From: Cavia porcellus
Lineage: Eukaryota; Chordata; Mammalia; Rodentia; Caviidae
DNA: 64,000 nt
Reading direction: 5' to 3'
Assembly (NCBI RefSeq): GCF_034190915.1
Contig: NW_026947514.1
Location: 2,873,701 to 2,937,700, forward strand
The translations under genes were made by a program, and so were the position numbers. The notes under the pieces are model-generated. The model did no database searches. It was not told the origin of the DNA and saw only the letters and a program-made list of their open reading frames with translations. This document shows positions 9,883-21,835 of the stretch, piece by piece (position 1 is the first letter of the stretch; each line of letters opens with the position of its first letter).

Positions 9883-12529
9883 CAGGAGAGAGCTCTGATT
9901 GAAAAACCAGCTTGAATAATAACATTCAACACTGTATTTTGATGGGATAATTGTTTTATTTTTATAAAGATTCTTAATTATCTCCAGCAAATGCATTTAG
10001 CTCGGTTGGTAATTGAATTAAGGAAAATGTCTTTCCAAGCATGAGTCCCTGATATAATAAAAAAGAAGAAAGAATAACTTTAAATAAAAAAGTATTTTCC
10101 TACATGACGTGCACAAACTCTTCATTGTGCAAAAGACAGGCTTTCTGTGGACAGCGGGTTCAAATCGCTGGAGTGGTGAAGTAATCTGCTCTCCTTCACT
10201 GCTGGTGCCCTGGATGCGCTTTTGTTTCTGGCCTCCTGCACTGGTAGGTGAACCTTTCTGGACTGTCCCTTGCCCCCTCACCACCCCAGCACCTTGGGAG
10301 ATGAAGGGCACCCTACTGCCCAGCACGAGGAAGGTGCTCCCCACTTCCCTAGCCGCACCCTCTAGGGCTGCACGCTGGGCTGGACCTGTTTTGTAGCACA
10401 CCGTGACAGCCTCAGTGGCAGCTGTCCAGTGTCCAGTGCTGGCGGGGAGGGTCCTGGCTGGTGGCCCCACAGCCTCAAAGAGCCCTGGGCCTCCATGGCT
10501 GCAGGCCCTGGCATGTGAGGCTACTCCAGGGGTGAGCCGGGGTGAAGAGAGGAACCTAGACAGATAGGCCTGAACTTTGAAGAAAAAATCAATATTAACC
10601 AGGAGTTTATGGCATCGTAAACATCTTGGGATCCCTTGTGGCTTACAGTGAACCCTGCTGATTCCGACTCTGCCTCTAACCATGCCTTATGGGGCTGTCT
10701 GAGGTCAGGCAGGAACAAGAGCGGCCTGGTGGCTTCTTCTGGGGACCTACGCTGGGGGAGTGGAGGCGTGTGAACTCAAGAGTGGTCACCTGTACCTGGG
10801 TGCTGGACGGGCTGGGGGATGCAGTGGGGACCCAGGCCAGGTTGTGCACGCAGGGAATGTGTGCCCAGTCTACCCTGGAGGTCACTACCGCGCAGGTGAA
10901 CCGAGGTGCTCATGGGCAGTGGAGTGCTACCCACAGCAGCAAGATGCAGGGCTGGACAGGTGTCAGGGTGCTGGGCTCAGTGGTGCCTTCGGTGGCACCA
11001 GTGGCCCTGGGCTGACCCTTGTGCAGCTGCCCTGCAGACCCTTCCCCGTCCTACTCCCACCTGCCCAGGCCAGCTCCACGCATCACCAGGATTGCAGACA
11101 CAAACCTTTTCGTCCTCTTTCATGTCTTAGACACTCAGACAGAAATGCTATGTGTCTGGGTCACCCACCGGCTATCCAGCTGGAGGCCACCCTGGGTCAT
11201 GCAGAGTGGGTGACCCAGTACCAGCATGGGGGCCCTGAGCTGCCCAGGGTGTGGTGGGTACAGCCATGGTGCTGGTGTGGCAGAGACACCGGAGGTCTCA
11301 TCCTGCTGGGCAAGTCCCAGTGTCCGCTGTCTCTTTGGCCTGGAGGCCCAGGAGGTGACCCGGGGCCAAGCGGCACAGGTGCACATGCCCATGAGCACCC
11401 TTTTGCAGCTGTGGGTTCTGCAGTTCCGGATCCGGTGACCTCCAGGGGACCAGTCAGCGGGATGTGCGAAGGGGTCTGGAGCCGATGTGAGGGCAGCCGG
11501 GAACTCTAAGGATGATTTCAGAGGGTGGCTCCCGGACCGGCGCCGCCTTACCTGGTTTATGGGATTCCACATCCTTTCAGAATCTCGGATTACAAAACAG
11601 CCACTGGCACCGAGCAATCAAGCTGTACCCCATTAACAGCGAGACTTTTATGTATTTACAATTCAGCTTAAATTTTTACCCGGCGAAGTTTTCAAAATGT
11701 GTGTGTTAGTCACCGCGTGAATTACGAAACCAAAGAAATCTCTCCAAAGCGCTGGTGCTGACAGTGTAACCCTGCAAGGAGGCCGGGGAGGAATCAAAAT
11801 AACACGGCTTAGCGTGGCCACCTCAGAGGGCAGGAGAGATGGAGCCGCCCCGAGCCCACAGGTGGTGGGTGTGTACCCAGGCAGGGGCTGGGGCTTCTCC
11901 ATTTGCCCCTAACTGGTCTCATCCTCTCTCCCCAGGGCTCAGCCAGTACCACCAGGGAAAGACTGGGGTGCCAAACTCCATGTTGAGTTCCGGTCTGTCT
12001 CTCACTAGCCGGAGACTGTGGGTGTTTTCCACAGTGCCCCATGCCTGGACATGCCCAAGGTGGCCACCATGACAAAGGCCCCCCGGCCAGCTCCAAAGGG
12101 CTGCTCTGCACAAGGGACTTTGTTGGGCCGCCACTGTCCCCTCCATGGCTGTCAGAATAGCTTGGTCTCTCTGCACACAGCAAGCCTGCCCCCTCCCCCC
12201 CACCAAGCCACAAGTCCGTAGGTGGCTGGACAAACATGTAGTTTCTGGATGTGACATGAAAGTCAGCGTCTGCATGCTCTGTCTGACTTCCCGGGTTGTT
12301 TTTCTTGTGCCTCAAGCGTTTCTAGTCATGCTTATGTTGCGGCAAATATGTGGGAGCATGCCCTGCACGCCAGGATGGACAGGGCCCCAGCCACTGTCCC
12401 TCCCAGGGGCACCAGTGCCCAGGCCCGTGTGTGTGCTGTCCATTCCCCTGGGTCCCAGGCCCCGGCTCCCAGCATGGTTGCTGTAGGACACCTGCCCCGC
12501 CTGTCCTGCCTGGCATGACTTTGTCCCCA
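9883..12529. other. Intergenic DNA, mostly unique, no gene supported
   Basis: The first 150 bases are AT-rich and the rest is GC-rich. The two longest open frames, 221 codons (10018-10683, minus) and 249 codons (10760-11509, plus), have no recognisable domain, no codon-phase signature and no splice-bounded structure. They are consistent with chance frames in GC-rich DNA. Confidence 0.55.
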
Positions 12530-12675
12530 GCGACCTGTACAGCAACCCTCTCAATCCCACTGCAGCCAGGGGAAAGGGGCTGTGACTGTACCCATTCTGA
12601 AGACAGGGAAACTGAGCCCTGGCTGCGGCTTCCTTTTCCAAGATCACACAGGGAGCACAAGATAGAACTGGGGTT
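12530..12675 (-). mobile_element. MIR SINE, antisense
   Basis: The plus strand contains, in MIR reverse-complement order, CAGCAACCCTCTCAATCC, CTGTACCCATTCTGAAGACAG, GGAAACTGAGCCC and CCAAGATCACACAGGGAGCA. An insertion or divergent patch sits in the middle. Confidence 0.75.
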
Positions 12676-13427
12676 GGAAAGGTGGATATTTCAGCTCAGA
12701 ATATTCCTCCACTGGGTGCCTGGAGTTCATACTTCCCAGCTGTGTCTCTGGAGTGTCCCTGAGCTGCCTGCCCCCGGCTCACAGCATGTGTTCCTGGCTC
12801 TCGCAGAGCCTTTCTCCTGGCTTGAACCACACACCACCTACTCATTCTTCTCCTGCTTTCTGCGCCACTGTGTCCCTGGTTTGTGTGCCCATCTAGCCAT
12901 CCACGTGGAAGGGACAATTGACCAAGAGCTGGCTGCCCCTAAGCCTGGCCCAGGCGGCCACATAGCTGACTCTTGATCTGGCTGCTTGAATGAGTAATTT
13001 GTTATTAATCCCTGGGGCTGGTTTTCCACGTGTCTGGGCACAGGAGGGTAGGTCCCAAACCCCCGCCTAGGTCCTTGGCTGGTCAGCATTTCAAATGATA
13101 TTGTTTCATATTAAATAATTTTAAATTCCATGGACCTGGTTTCACAATCAAATAATTCGATCTTGTTTACAAATGGAAGTTTTACTTTTTGACAGTTTCT
13201 AGCTTTGCTCGGCTGGATGGTCAGCAAAAGCTTGTCCTCCCGTGCCCTCTGGCCCATCTCTGTTGCCTTCCCTGGAACACTGTAGAGTCATGGAACTGTC
13301 TGGGGGTGGGAGCCAGTGAGTGGCATAGGTGCCCCAGGGCTTTCTCTGACCCGAGCCCCTTTCTCTCTAGTTCCCCACCTCTAACCACAAGAAAACCCCC
13401 ATGAATAACAGAATTGGAGGGTTCTAT
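12676..13427. other. Intergenic DNA, no feature seen
   Basis: This is unique-looking sequence that shifts from GC-rich to AT-rich near 13.09-13.19 kb. No exon or repeat was recognised. A 208-codon open frame at 12350-12976 runs through the preceding MIR and is therefore not a gene. Confidence 0.5.
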
Positions 13428-13500
13428 TCCAATGGCCCTTGTGACAGATTAGGAAACTGAGGCACAAGACCCAGTTCCCACGTGAGCTTTCCAGCCAGTG
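13428..13500 (-). mobile_element. Short MIR fragment, antisense
   Basis: The core phrase GACAGATTAGGAAACTGAGG with CACAAGACCC after it is the reverse complement of the MIR core. Only about 70 bp is recognisable. Confidence 0.5.
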
Positions 13501-14884
13501 ACAAGTCCTCAGGCCCCCGAGGTCCATCCATGTGCCTTCCCGACTGTCCTCAGTCCCCCACTGTGCCATTTGCTGTCCCATGGGGTGGTGGCTGAGGGCC
13601 ACTCGAGGCCACACTGAGGAGCGCCATGGGGGCCATGGCTGAGCCAACAAGTGTTTGGTGCCTGTGGGGGCCAAGATTGGCGGGGGCTACCAGGCCCCAG
13701 TGGGGCAGGCGATCAGGGCATTTTAGCCCATGGGAATATTGTAACCAGCATGCTAATCATCTGTGCCCTGTGGGTTCCTCTCACCTTGCAGGCTATGTTA
13801 GTCACAGTCCCTGAGACCCAGAGCTGGCAGTGTGTACAAGAAGAACTGGGTAATGTGAAGCCGGCTCACAGGCCCACACAGGGGACACACTGGGGACCCC
13901 AGCGAGCTGAGGGCGAGGTGCCCTTCTGACGAGACCTGCGAGACCCCTGCTGTCTCTGCCACTGCGGGATGGGGAGAAGCGGCTGGACGTGGGCCAAGAA
14001 AGGAGGTCCTCACCAGGACCCATTGGCTGGATGCCTGGATCTTGGCCTCCCAGCCTGCTTAGCCGGCAGAAGTAAGCGTTGGGGCTGCAGAGTCCATGTG
14101 GACCAGAGAGACTGAACCAGCAGAGCCAAAGCTGGTCATGTCTGTAGCAGGTGGAACAACACCGTGGAGCCTGCTCAGAGCCGTCAGATAGGGCAGTCCT
14201 CTTACTGGGCAGGGGTACCCTTCGTGGGCCTCACTAGGGAGGCCAGGTGCTATGCACTCAGCTTACCCGCTTTGAAGCTAAACTCTTCAAAAACACCTGG
14301 AGGAATAGCTGGTCACACTCCTGGCTCCCAGGTGGAGTTGACACTCAGACGTGAGCATGGAGGCCCCCCCCCCCGAGCTATCCCGAAGAAGTGATGGAGG
14401 CTGGTGGATGGATGTCACTGCCTAGTGGCCACTTGGATGGGTGACCTGGGTTGGCCCCGGGAGTATCTGCACTGAGCTTGGCTCAGAACGGTGTCCGGCT
14501 GTGTCCACCAGTTGGCCAGCTCTCTGAGGTCAATGCTGAACCTGCTGGGGGGTCACCCAGACGGCCCTGGCTCTGCAGGCCGTCCCAGCGCTGTGTCTGA
14601 GCCAGGCCCCCGAGGCTGACGCTCACTCAGGGAGGTGTGGACAATGTCCCAGGCAGCTTCTCAGGGCTCAGAGGCAGGCACTTCACTGTAGAATGTTCTA
14701 GAAGATGGATGGAGGGCAGGGCCTGCCGGGAGATGTGTTTGAAGTTTACTTGTGTGACATCCCTGAGCCCTGGCACCCGGCCCGTCTCTGCCCCTCTCTC
14801 TCTGCCCACTGTGGCTTTCATGGCCCCACGTAGCCCTCTTCCACTGCCCTGCATGCGGGTGACTCGGGGGTGGGGCTTGGAAGG
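13501..14884. other. Intergenic GC-rich DNA, no feature seen
   Basis: No gene or repeat was recognised. A run of 12-13 C residues occurs near 14367-14379. Confidence 0.5.
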
Positions 14885-15005
14885 CCTGGTGGGTATCATT
14901 CTGCCCACTTCATAGATGAGAAACTGAGAACCCAGGTAAGTGAGGGAGGTGCCCAGGTGGTGCAGGAGGTTGGCTGTGCTGCAGGGTCCCGGGCCTGTGC
15001 TTTGG
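14885..15005 (-). mobile_element. MIR fragment, antisense, with a chance GTAAGT site
   Basis: GGTGGGTATCATTCTGCCCA, then TTCATAGATGAGAAACTGAG, then CCCAGGTAAGTGAGGGAGGT follow the MIR reverse complement. The CAG|GTAAGT string at about 14932-14940 looks like a strong splice donor but is explained by the MIR consensus. Confidence 0.6.
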
Positions 15006-18000
15006 TCCCCTGCCAGCCTGTGGTGATGGCATCAACTCTGCCGGACAAGGGCTGGGGCCGGGCCGGGCCGGGAGGGCTTTCCACCTTCGAGGTTTGCCTT
15101 TCTGTGCCTCCTGCATTTTCTCCCCAGATGTGCCAGGACGTTACTTTAGAAAAAGTCAGCAGGAGTTGTCTGGGCAGGGATAATGGACCTGTCCTTCCCT
15201 TACTATGCTTTTTTATATTAAAAGAAAAGCACAGTCACGTGGCTAAAAAAAGCCCCCCTTCCTCCCCCGGTGCTGGGTTCTGGGAAGTTGGCTGATGCAA
15301 AGCATCCCTAGTCTGTTTCTGGAGCCCAGTTCTACTTCCTGTCAGGGAGACACACAGTGCTGGGCCCTCTCCTCATCGAAGAGGTAGGGAGAGCCAGGCT
15401 GGGGGAGGGGCTCTCCCCCCTGTGGGTGTCAGCAGGGGTCCAGCTGGCCCAGGACTCAGCCTGAACCCTCAGCTGTCCCCAGTGTAAAGCTGGGAGAGAT
15501 TAGAGCCGCCTATTTTTTCCTGTACCATGGTGCAAGGTTACCAAGACCAAAAATGCTCAAGGAACTATAATTTAGGCCAGGACAGAACTCAAAGACCACC
15601 TGGCAACAGGCTTGTCCCCTGGAAGACCTGGCACCCCATCGAACTCCTTTGCTTCCTCCCTCTCTGAATCCAGTCCTCCCTGAGGGCAAAGTTGCCCCAT
15701 GAGGTAAGTGATGTTGCCATGGGTGACCACAGCCTGATGGAGAAAGGCCACACTGGGCTTCAGGAAGGGCCCTGGTTTCCACGGGAGACAGTGGAGCCCT
15801 GGGGTAGCCGGCATCCAGCAGCTGCCCCCCTCCTCCTAGGCCTCAGTGTCTCTCCAGCCAGTGGCCACAGCCTCTAGTGGCCCAGGTTGAAGCCCCTGGG
15901 GAGGCAGTGGAGCTGTCTGCACACACCTGGTCTTAGTTCAGGTTGTTGGAAGCAGGGATCCCAGAAGCCAACAGGAATGCTGGTCCTGTCTCCATGGAAA
16001 CCAGCCACCCTCCCAGTTTCCTGATGGCTTCTGTGGGAAATATGGGGCTCCAGTCCCAGGCCCCCTCTTGGCTGCTGGCCTTGACCTTAATCTCTAGGAT
16101 GTCAGAAATGCAGGGTGCATAAAGAGGAAGCCTCACTGCAGAGATGGGGCCTGGAAGAGGGGTACAGCTTGATGGGCAGCCCCACATTCTGGCCTGAGCC
16201 TCAGCACTGCCATCACAGAGCAAAGCCTCCCTTCCCAAGACCTACCCTATCCTCTTCAGGGGCCTCCTTTCTCCTGCGTGTTCACGCACAAGGGCGTCTT
16301 CTGCTTCTTCTCCAAGTCCTCCAAACACTGCTCCTGCTGGCCCTGGCACCCAGCCTTCCAGCTGCTGCCTGACAAAGGAGGCCTTGGGCATAGAGGCTTC
16401 TGTGCCCAGCTAGGGAGTAACCACGAGCCCCAAGCAAGTGCACTCAGCCAGGCCTGGCCACGCATGGTGAGACACAGGCTGGCCTTGTCCTCACCGGGGA
16501 ACTGGTGCAGTCTCAGGCCCCTGGGAACTCCCCTCTGCCCACCATGGCAGGGCTCTGGCTGCAGACTCAGCACATGGCACCCTCCATGGCCTCCAGGTGT
16601 CCAGCTGTGTCCCCGGATGTGAGACTGGAGGGACAGGTGCGTGGTCAGTCAGCGAAGGGCTGTTACCCTGACACCTTCCTTCGGCTGCTTTCTTGGGAGC
16701 AGAAAGACAGAAACCCAACTCAGTGGGCTTGAAACAAAGTCACAGCTCTTCTGACTGACTCAGAAGAAGCTCACGCCCAGATGACACTGCCAACTCTGCC
16801 CAGTTTGGGGCCCTTCAATCTCCCAGGAATCCCCTTGTCACCTGGAGACTGAGCATTGCTGGTCAAGGCTCTCCAGGGCCTCGGACCCCACAGCATGCAC
16901 ACGTATGCTGCAGGTGCAAGCTTAGGCCGTTAGGCAGCTGGCGAGTCCCCAGAGCTGCTGGCAAGTGGGAGACCCCAGAGAGCCTGTGGTGTAGTCACCA
17001 TGCAAACGTCAGCAGTCTGCAGACCCCAAATGAGCCCGTGGTCTCAATGCTTGTGCCTCCTCCTGCCCAGATGCACGCAGTGGAAACCTAGCCTGTGAGG
17101 TGAAGGAGCAGGGTGGTGGGGCTGCTGGGAGGTGCCCAGCTGCGCAGGGCTCAGTGCCCTGTATGCAGAGGCTGGAGCATGTTCCTTCTGTGGCCCGGCT
17201 CTGCCTTGAGTTTGCTACTGAGCTAAGCACAGCCCCCCAGAACGATGGGACAGCTCCTAGCTCAGGCACTGGTCACTTGTTCAGCGGGAAGCTGCCCATT
17301 GGGCCCCACCAAATCCCATGGAGCACTCAGGGAAGGAACACCCAGGGGACAGGCCAGGACCCACAGTCATGGCACCACTGCATGTACAGGGAGCCTGGGT
17401 GTGAGGGGCTCTGGAAGGGCAGCGCTCCGCAGGAAAGTCTGATACAAATCACAGGATGTCCTGGGTCAGTGGGGTGGACTGCAGCTGCCCCATGTCCACC
17501 TCTTTTCCCTCCTCCTCCCTGGATCCTCCCTCAGCTCTGCTTTTTCTCCTGGCACCTGATACTAGAAGCCGTGTGTCCACCCCAGCGTGATCCATCGAGG
17601 GGTTCTCAGCTAGACCTGTGGAATGTACCCTGCTCAAGAGGATGAGTGGTGGCCATCACCAGCCCAGGAGAGCTGTAGACCTGGGCTGTCCTCATGGCAG
17701 AACCGGTGCATGGTTTTGTGGCATCTGACACAGAGGTGGACCAGTGTCCAGGCCCCGGGGACCAGGGGCCTTCAAACTGACCACACCACCTGGAGGTGCT
17801 GGACAGGCCACAGGTGTGTGTCTATGGGCACAGTTGGCCAGAGGACCTTCCCACATTGGAGTCCAATGTCTCTGCCAGGGGCAGTGTCCCTTGCCCCTGG
17901 GGACTTCTGACACCCCTCCAGGGCTCTGGGGTCATATGAGGGGAGTGCCCAGGGCCACGGGAGTCTGTACCTATAAGGTGGCATCCACTGTCCTGCTGTC

Positions 18001-18968
18001 CCTGCAAGGCTGGGCTGCAGTGGCTGGTGGCAGGGACAGTAGCTGCAGGGACAAAAGGCTGCCAGGGATGAGATGGGGCGCCAAGGGCAGCTTGCAAAAG
18101 CTCCATGGGTGAGGTGCCAGGTGTCTGTGGGGCACTCTGAGCCGTGAAGCCTGGTGTCTGAAGTGCTCCCCCAAGAACAGCAGCAATATGCTGTGGCTCC
18201 GAGGGTCAAGGCAGGTGTGGCAAGTGCCCAGGGTAGGGTAGCCCGCGGCATCCTTGAGCCCTCCTGAAAGAAGGGGGCGGGTGGCACCACAGGGCCAGAG
18301 GACCCATTATTCCTGTATTCTTCTCCTATGGCTGCACCAGCCTGCTCCACCCTGGTGCCCACAGGGCCAGTGCAGGGGTGGGTGCCGGGCATTCACTGCC
18401 ACGTGCTCTCCAGCTGCCAACCTGCTGCCCACTGCCCTGGGACCGGGCCTGTCCCACACACTGCCCCAGCACCCCCAATGCACAGGTGACTTCTATTGAA
18501 CTGTAACTTTCTAAAACCTCTGTTCCTGACTCCAAGGCCAGTTAGCGATCGGTTTTGTCATTTTTATGGCTTCGGCTGAGAAGGTGGTGTAGTGTGACAG
18601 CGGGAAAAGAACGAGCCAGTCCAAATGCACCTGTGCATTTACCTTGGAGCATGTGTACAGCAGCAGGGTGGAGCTGAGTGTGCATGTGTGTGTGCTCGTA
18701 TGCAGGGGTGCTGGGGGGCTGTTCTAGGCCCACTTGTGACTCAAGCCAAGTCCACAGCTTACTGGCAGAGGCTGAGAGGACAGCATGCTGGCGTGTGGGC
18801 ACCAGGGGCTGCCCCAAAGAGGCCATTAACACTGCGGGAAGGACAATGACGTAGTTCTCCCAGGGCAGAGGAAGGTGGGAGTGGCTGGGGATTAATCCTC
18901 AGATGTCCCGCAGGTCCTCTGTGCCCAGCCAGGACCCCAAGTACCGGGGTCTTCTAAAGCGAGTAGAG
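15006..18968. other. Intergenic GC-rich DNA, no gene supported
   Basis: About 4 kb of GC-rich, repeat-poor sequence. A weak MIR-like phrase lies near 15698-15760. Open frames of 150-200 codons occur on both strands and overlap, for example 17100-17645 plus and 17772-18392 minus. None has a recognised domain, and both strands being open at once argues for composition rather than coding. Confidence 0.5.
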
Positions 18969-19161
18969 AGCGGGCTGTGGTGGTGCATGCCTATAACTCC
19001 TACACTCTGGGAGGCTGAGGCAGGGGGATAGAAGGTTTGAGTCCTACCTGTTGCAAGTGAGAGATTTGGTGAGACCTTGTCTCAAAATTTGAGAAGGGCT
19101 TGGGGATGTAGGTCTATGTGAAGGCCCCAGTTTCAATCTCTAGTACTATCATTAAAAAAGG
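18969..19161 (+). mobile_element. B1-dID composite SINE, sense
   Basis: The B1 part runs from GGGCTGTGGTGGTGCATGCC through GGGAGGCTGAGGCAGGGGG to GTGAGACCTTGTCTCAAAA. It is directly followed by an ID-type part, GGGCTTGGGGATGTAGGTCT to CAATCTCTAGTAC, and an A-rich tail. The B1 body followed by a shortened tRNA-Ala-like segment with one shared tail defines the B1-dID fusion class of some non-murid rodents. Confidence 0.85.
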
Positions 19162-19253
19162 TGGGGGGGTGCAGGAGATAGGGCCAGCCCCTCCCCCACC
19201 AAGTTCCAATATCTGCACTGGGAGGGAGGTGCAGCCAGAAGAGAGGGATCTCT

Positions 19254-19425
19254 TCTGGTTTTCTGTGGTACTGGGTATTGGTTGCAGGGCTGCTCTACCA
19301 CAGAGCTATATCTCCAGACCTTTTTTTTATTTATTTGAAGACAGGGCCTCATTAAGTTGCTCAGGCTGGTATTGAATTTGAGATCTTCCTGTCTCTGCCT
19401 ATTGAGTAAAGAGATGATTTTAGTA
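19254..19425 (-). mobile_element. B1-dID composite SINE, antisense
   Basis: The plus strand shows the ID part first (GTGGTACTGGGTATTGGTTG, CTACCACAGAGCTATATCTC). A T-rich linker follows, then the B1 part (GACAGGGCCTCATTAAGTTG, GAGATCTTCCTGTCTCTGCC). Its 5' end (right side) is truncated or eroded. With the sense copy about 95 bp to its left it forms an inverted SINE pair. Confidence 0.8.
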
Positions 19426-19783
19426 GCCTGGTCAACAAGTGAGTCTGGCCATATCCAGTGAGGGTTTCTCTGACCCCAGGAGCTGGGAGTTGTCACCCTT
19501 ATTCTAAGAGGAAGAAGCCTGTAACTCAGGCTCCCAGAAGGGCGAAGACCTCCTCAGAGTCAGTGATGAGATATGGTAGCCAGCATCCCATCAGGAAGGC
19601 CTGACTCTAGGACAGGAGAGGGGAAAAGTGCATCCAGGGTCAGTGGGGTCCCCTCGGATAGGTCCTCCATTGCCTCACCTGCACTGTCTTTGCCAAGAAT
19701 GGACTTGAATTTCCGCTTGCTTACCACACTCTGGGGTCCTGGATTGTCCCTGTGGGTGGCCCCCACCTCAATAAGATGCACTA

Positions 19784-20031
19784 AGGCTAAGTGTACACTA
19801 TGTTGTGGCTAAGTGTGTGCTATATTGTGGCTAAGTGTGCACCACATTATGGCTCTGTGTGCTTACATTGTGGCTAAGTATGTGCTACATTGTTGCTAAG
19901 TGTGAGCTACATTGTGGCTAAGTGCACACTACATTGTGGCTATGCGCTACATTGTTGCTGTACGCAGTACATTGTGGTTAAGTGTGCAACATTGTTGCTC
20001 AGTCTGAGCTACATTGTGGCTAAGTGTGCAT
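19784..20031. repeat. 22-bp minisatellite, about 11 degenerate units
   Basis: The unit is close to GGCTAAGTGTGTGCTACATTGT and recurs about eleven times, with drift in the middle (GTGTGT, GTGCAC, GTGAGC) and with a few shortened units of 17-20 bp. GGCTAAGTGTG and CTACATTGT are the best-kept halves. No coding or RNA-gene reading is evident. Confidence 0.9.
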
Positions 20032-20870
20032 ACCACATCATAGGGTGCTGGACATCCAGACACACAGATGCTCTTTCCCTCGGCCTGGGCAGTTCTAGAC
20101 AACACACACCCTCCAGCTGTAACAAAGAATCTCAACCAGGGCATCCCACAGGAGCCGGCTCCGCCTGACCTCTCTGATCTGCCCATCTGACATGCCAGCC
20201 AGCCCAGGTATTCTGAAAAGACCTGTGCTTTCCCAGAAACACAGAGAGGAAACAAACTGAAAACCCAAATGACAGCAGTTCCATGCATATCAGGCCAACT
20301 GCCCACCCATAACCAGGCCTGAGGCTGGGCATCTTATTGCCTGGCCTTTGCAGGGCTTGAACAGATGTGTCTGGTCACAGGCTCTCTCTAGACCTGTGAA
20401 GCCTGTGAAGTCTTGCTGTGACAAGCAGACTCAGGGATAATGTGGATCCGAAGGCTGCTCTACACCTGGTCATGTTTTGTTTTTTGTTTGAATAGAAAAA
20501 TGACCAATGGCAGGGCTTCCAATGATGCTGCTGAGTGAGGCAGCCACTGGGGAATTTGCAAAGGAGAGCCACAAATCCTGCAAGGGAGGAGGATCCCAAA
20601 GATGGCCAAAGACAGAGGGCATCGGTCAGCAGAGGCCCAGGCTACTGGGCGCTCCCTCCAGCTCCCTGGCATCCCTTTATCGCAAAATCAAACCTGCAAC
20701 AATAGTAAGGGTTGGCACCACCGTCTGCAGGGGAATCGGTGGGCTCGGGGGCCTGTTAACAGGCACATTCCCCCAGGAGCTGCCTCCTTCCTTCCTAAGG
20801 CAGCGGAAAATAGCCACACCTCTGCTCTCCGCCCTGAGTCCCAGAGTCCACAAAAACATATCTTCCCCTT
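20032..20870. other. Intergenic DNA, no feature seen
   Basis: Unique-looking sequence at the start of the repeat-poor domain. No exon, SINE, LTR or L1 hallmark was recognised. Confidence 0.5.
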
Positions 20871-21835
20871 TCTGATCAGTTTAAAGGTCATTCCTAAAAA
20901 GCAGCAGTCAAAATATTTTTTTTTTATTTTTTTGAGAGTGGAAATATTTGCTAAGAACACACAACTTATTTGCTTTCCTTTACACAGCTCATACCCTGGC
21001 ACAAACTCATGCAAGACTGACCCCCCCACACACACCCCCACTACAGGGCTTGCTGATACCAGCAGATGCAGTTCGAACAATTCTAAGGCCGCCTAGCTCA
21101 TTATCTATTAGTTAATGCATGTTTTATACCAACAGAAACAGGCGTTCCTGTGGTTTAAAAAAGTCACTTTTTTCAATCCTTATAGAAGAGGATTCTGATT
21201 CTACCTCTGTTCAATAAATAGACCAAAAAGGCGGAAGCTCTTTACTTTTCCCTACATTCTCCGAACAGCAGAGGGAAAGAAAATCAACTTGAATGTTAGC
21301 ATTTTCTGTACACAATAAAACAGCCAGGTCCCTTCCACTCATCTGGACAGAAATCTATTATTTCATGCGTTCATTTACTATGAAATTATTTTATTTTCAT
21401 TTTCTTTTTCTTCAGACTGTTTCGAGGAAAATAAAAAGACTGGGAGAGGAAATCTGTGGTTTCCACCTTCCGTCTTCTCTTTGGGCTTTTCTTGGTTTCT
21501 GGCTTTAGCTGTTTAAAATCTTTCTTTTTTTTTTTGTTAAAAATGTACAAAATGTGTATTTCAAATCTCAAAAAATTATAGATTTTGAATACGACAAAAT
21601 CTTCGATCCATAATCCATTTTTACAAAAGTATTATTTTAAAAACCCCAGTGCTGTTGCTCTCCTTAAATTAAAATGTCACTTTCCTTACGGATCTTCTGA
21701 TCTGTTCAAACTGACATTTGTCGGATGTGAAAACGCTGTGCAGAGAATTTCAGAGAATATTTGAAAAATGTAAACAACCTCGATGTAAATTTCCCGAGGA
21801 AGTATGTTTCCTCAGTCCACATTACAATCTAAGGC
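20871..21835. other. AT-rich, repeat-free flank of the CpG island
   Basis: The sequence changes sharply to AT-rich with T and A runs and no recognisable transposon. It includes TAGTTAATGCAT near 21110 and ATTTACTATGAAATTATTTT near 21372. Absence of repeats next to a CpG island is typical of conserved non-coding DNA, but conservation cannot be tested from one sequence. Confidence 0.4.

Noticed and set aside
10018..11509. Open frames of 221 (minus) and 249 codons (plus) as genes
   Set aside because: No recognised domain, no splice structure and no homology I can name. GC-rich DNA gives frames of this size by chance, often on both strands.
12350..12976. 208-codon open frame as a gene
   Set aside because: It reads straight through an antisense MIR, so it is a frame made from repeat sequence.
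14932..14940. CAG|GTAAGT splice donor
   Set aside because: The site is part of the antisense MIR consensus, and no exon precedes it.
19784..20031. CRISPR array
   Set aside because: Units are contiguous without unique spacers and the DNA is clearly mammalian. It is a minisatellite.
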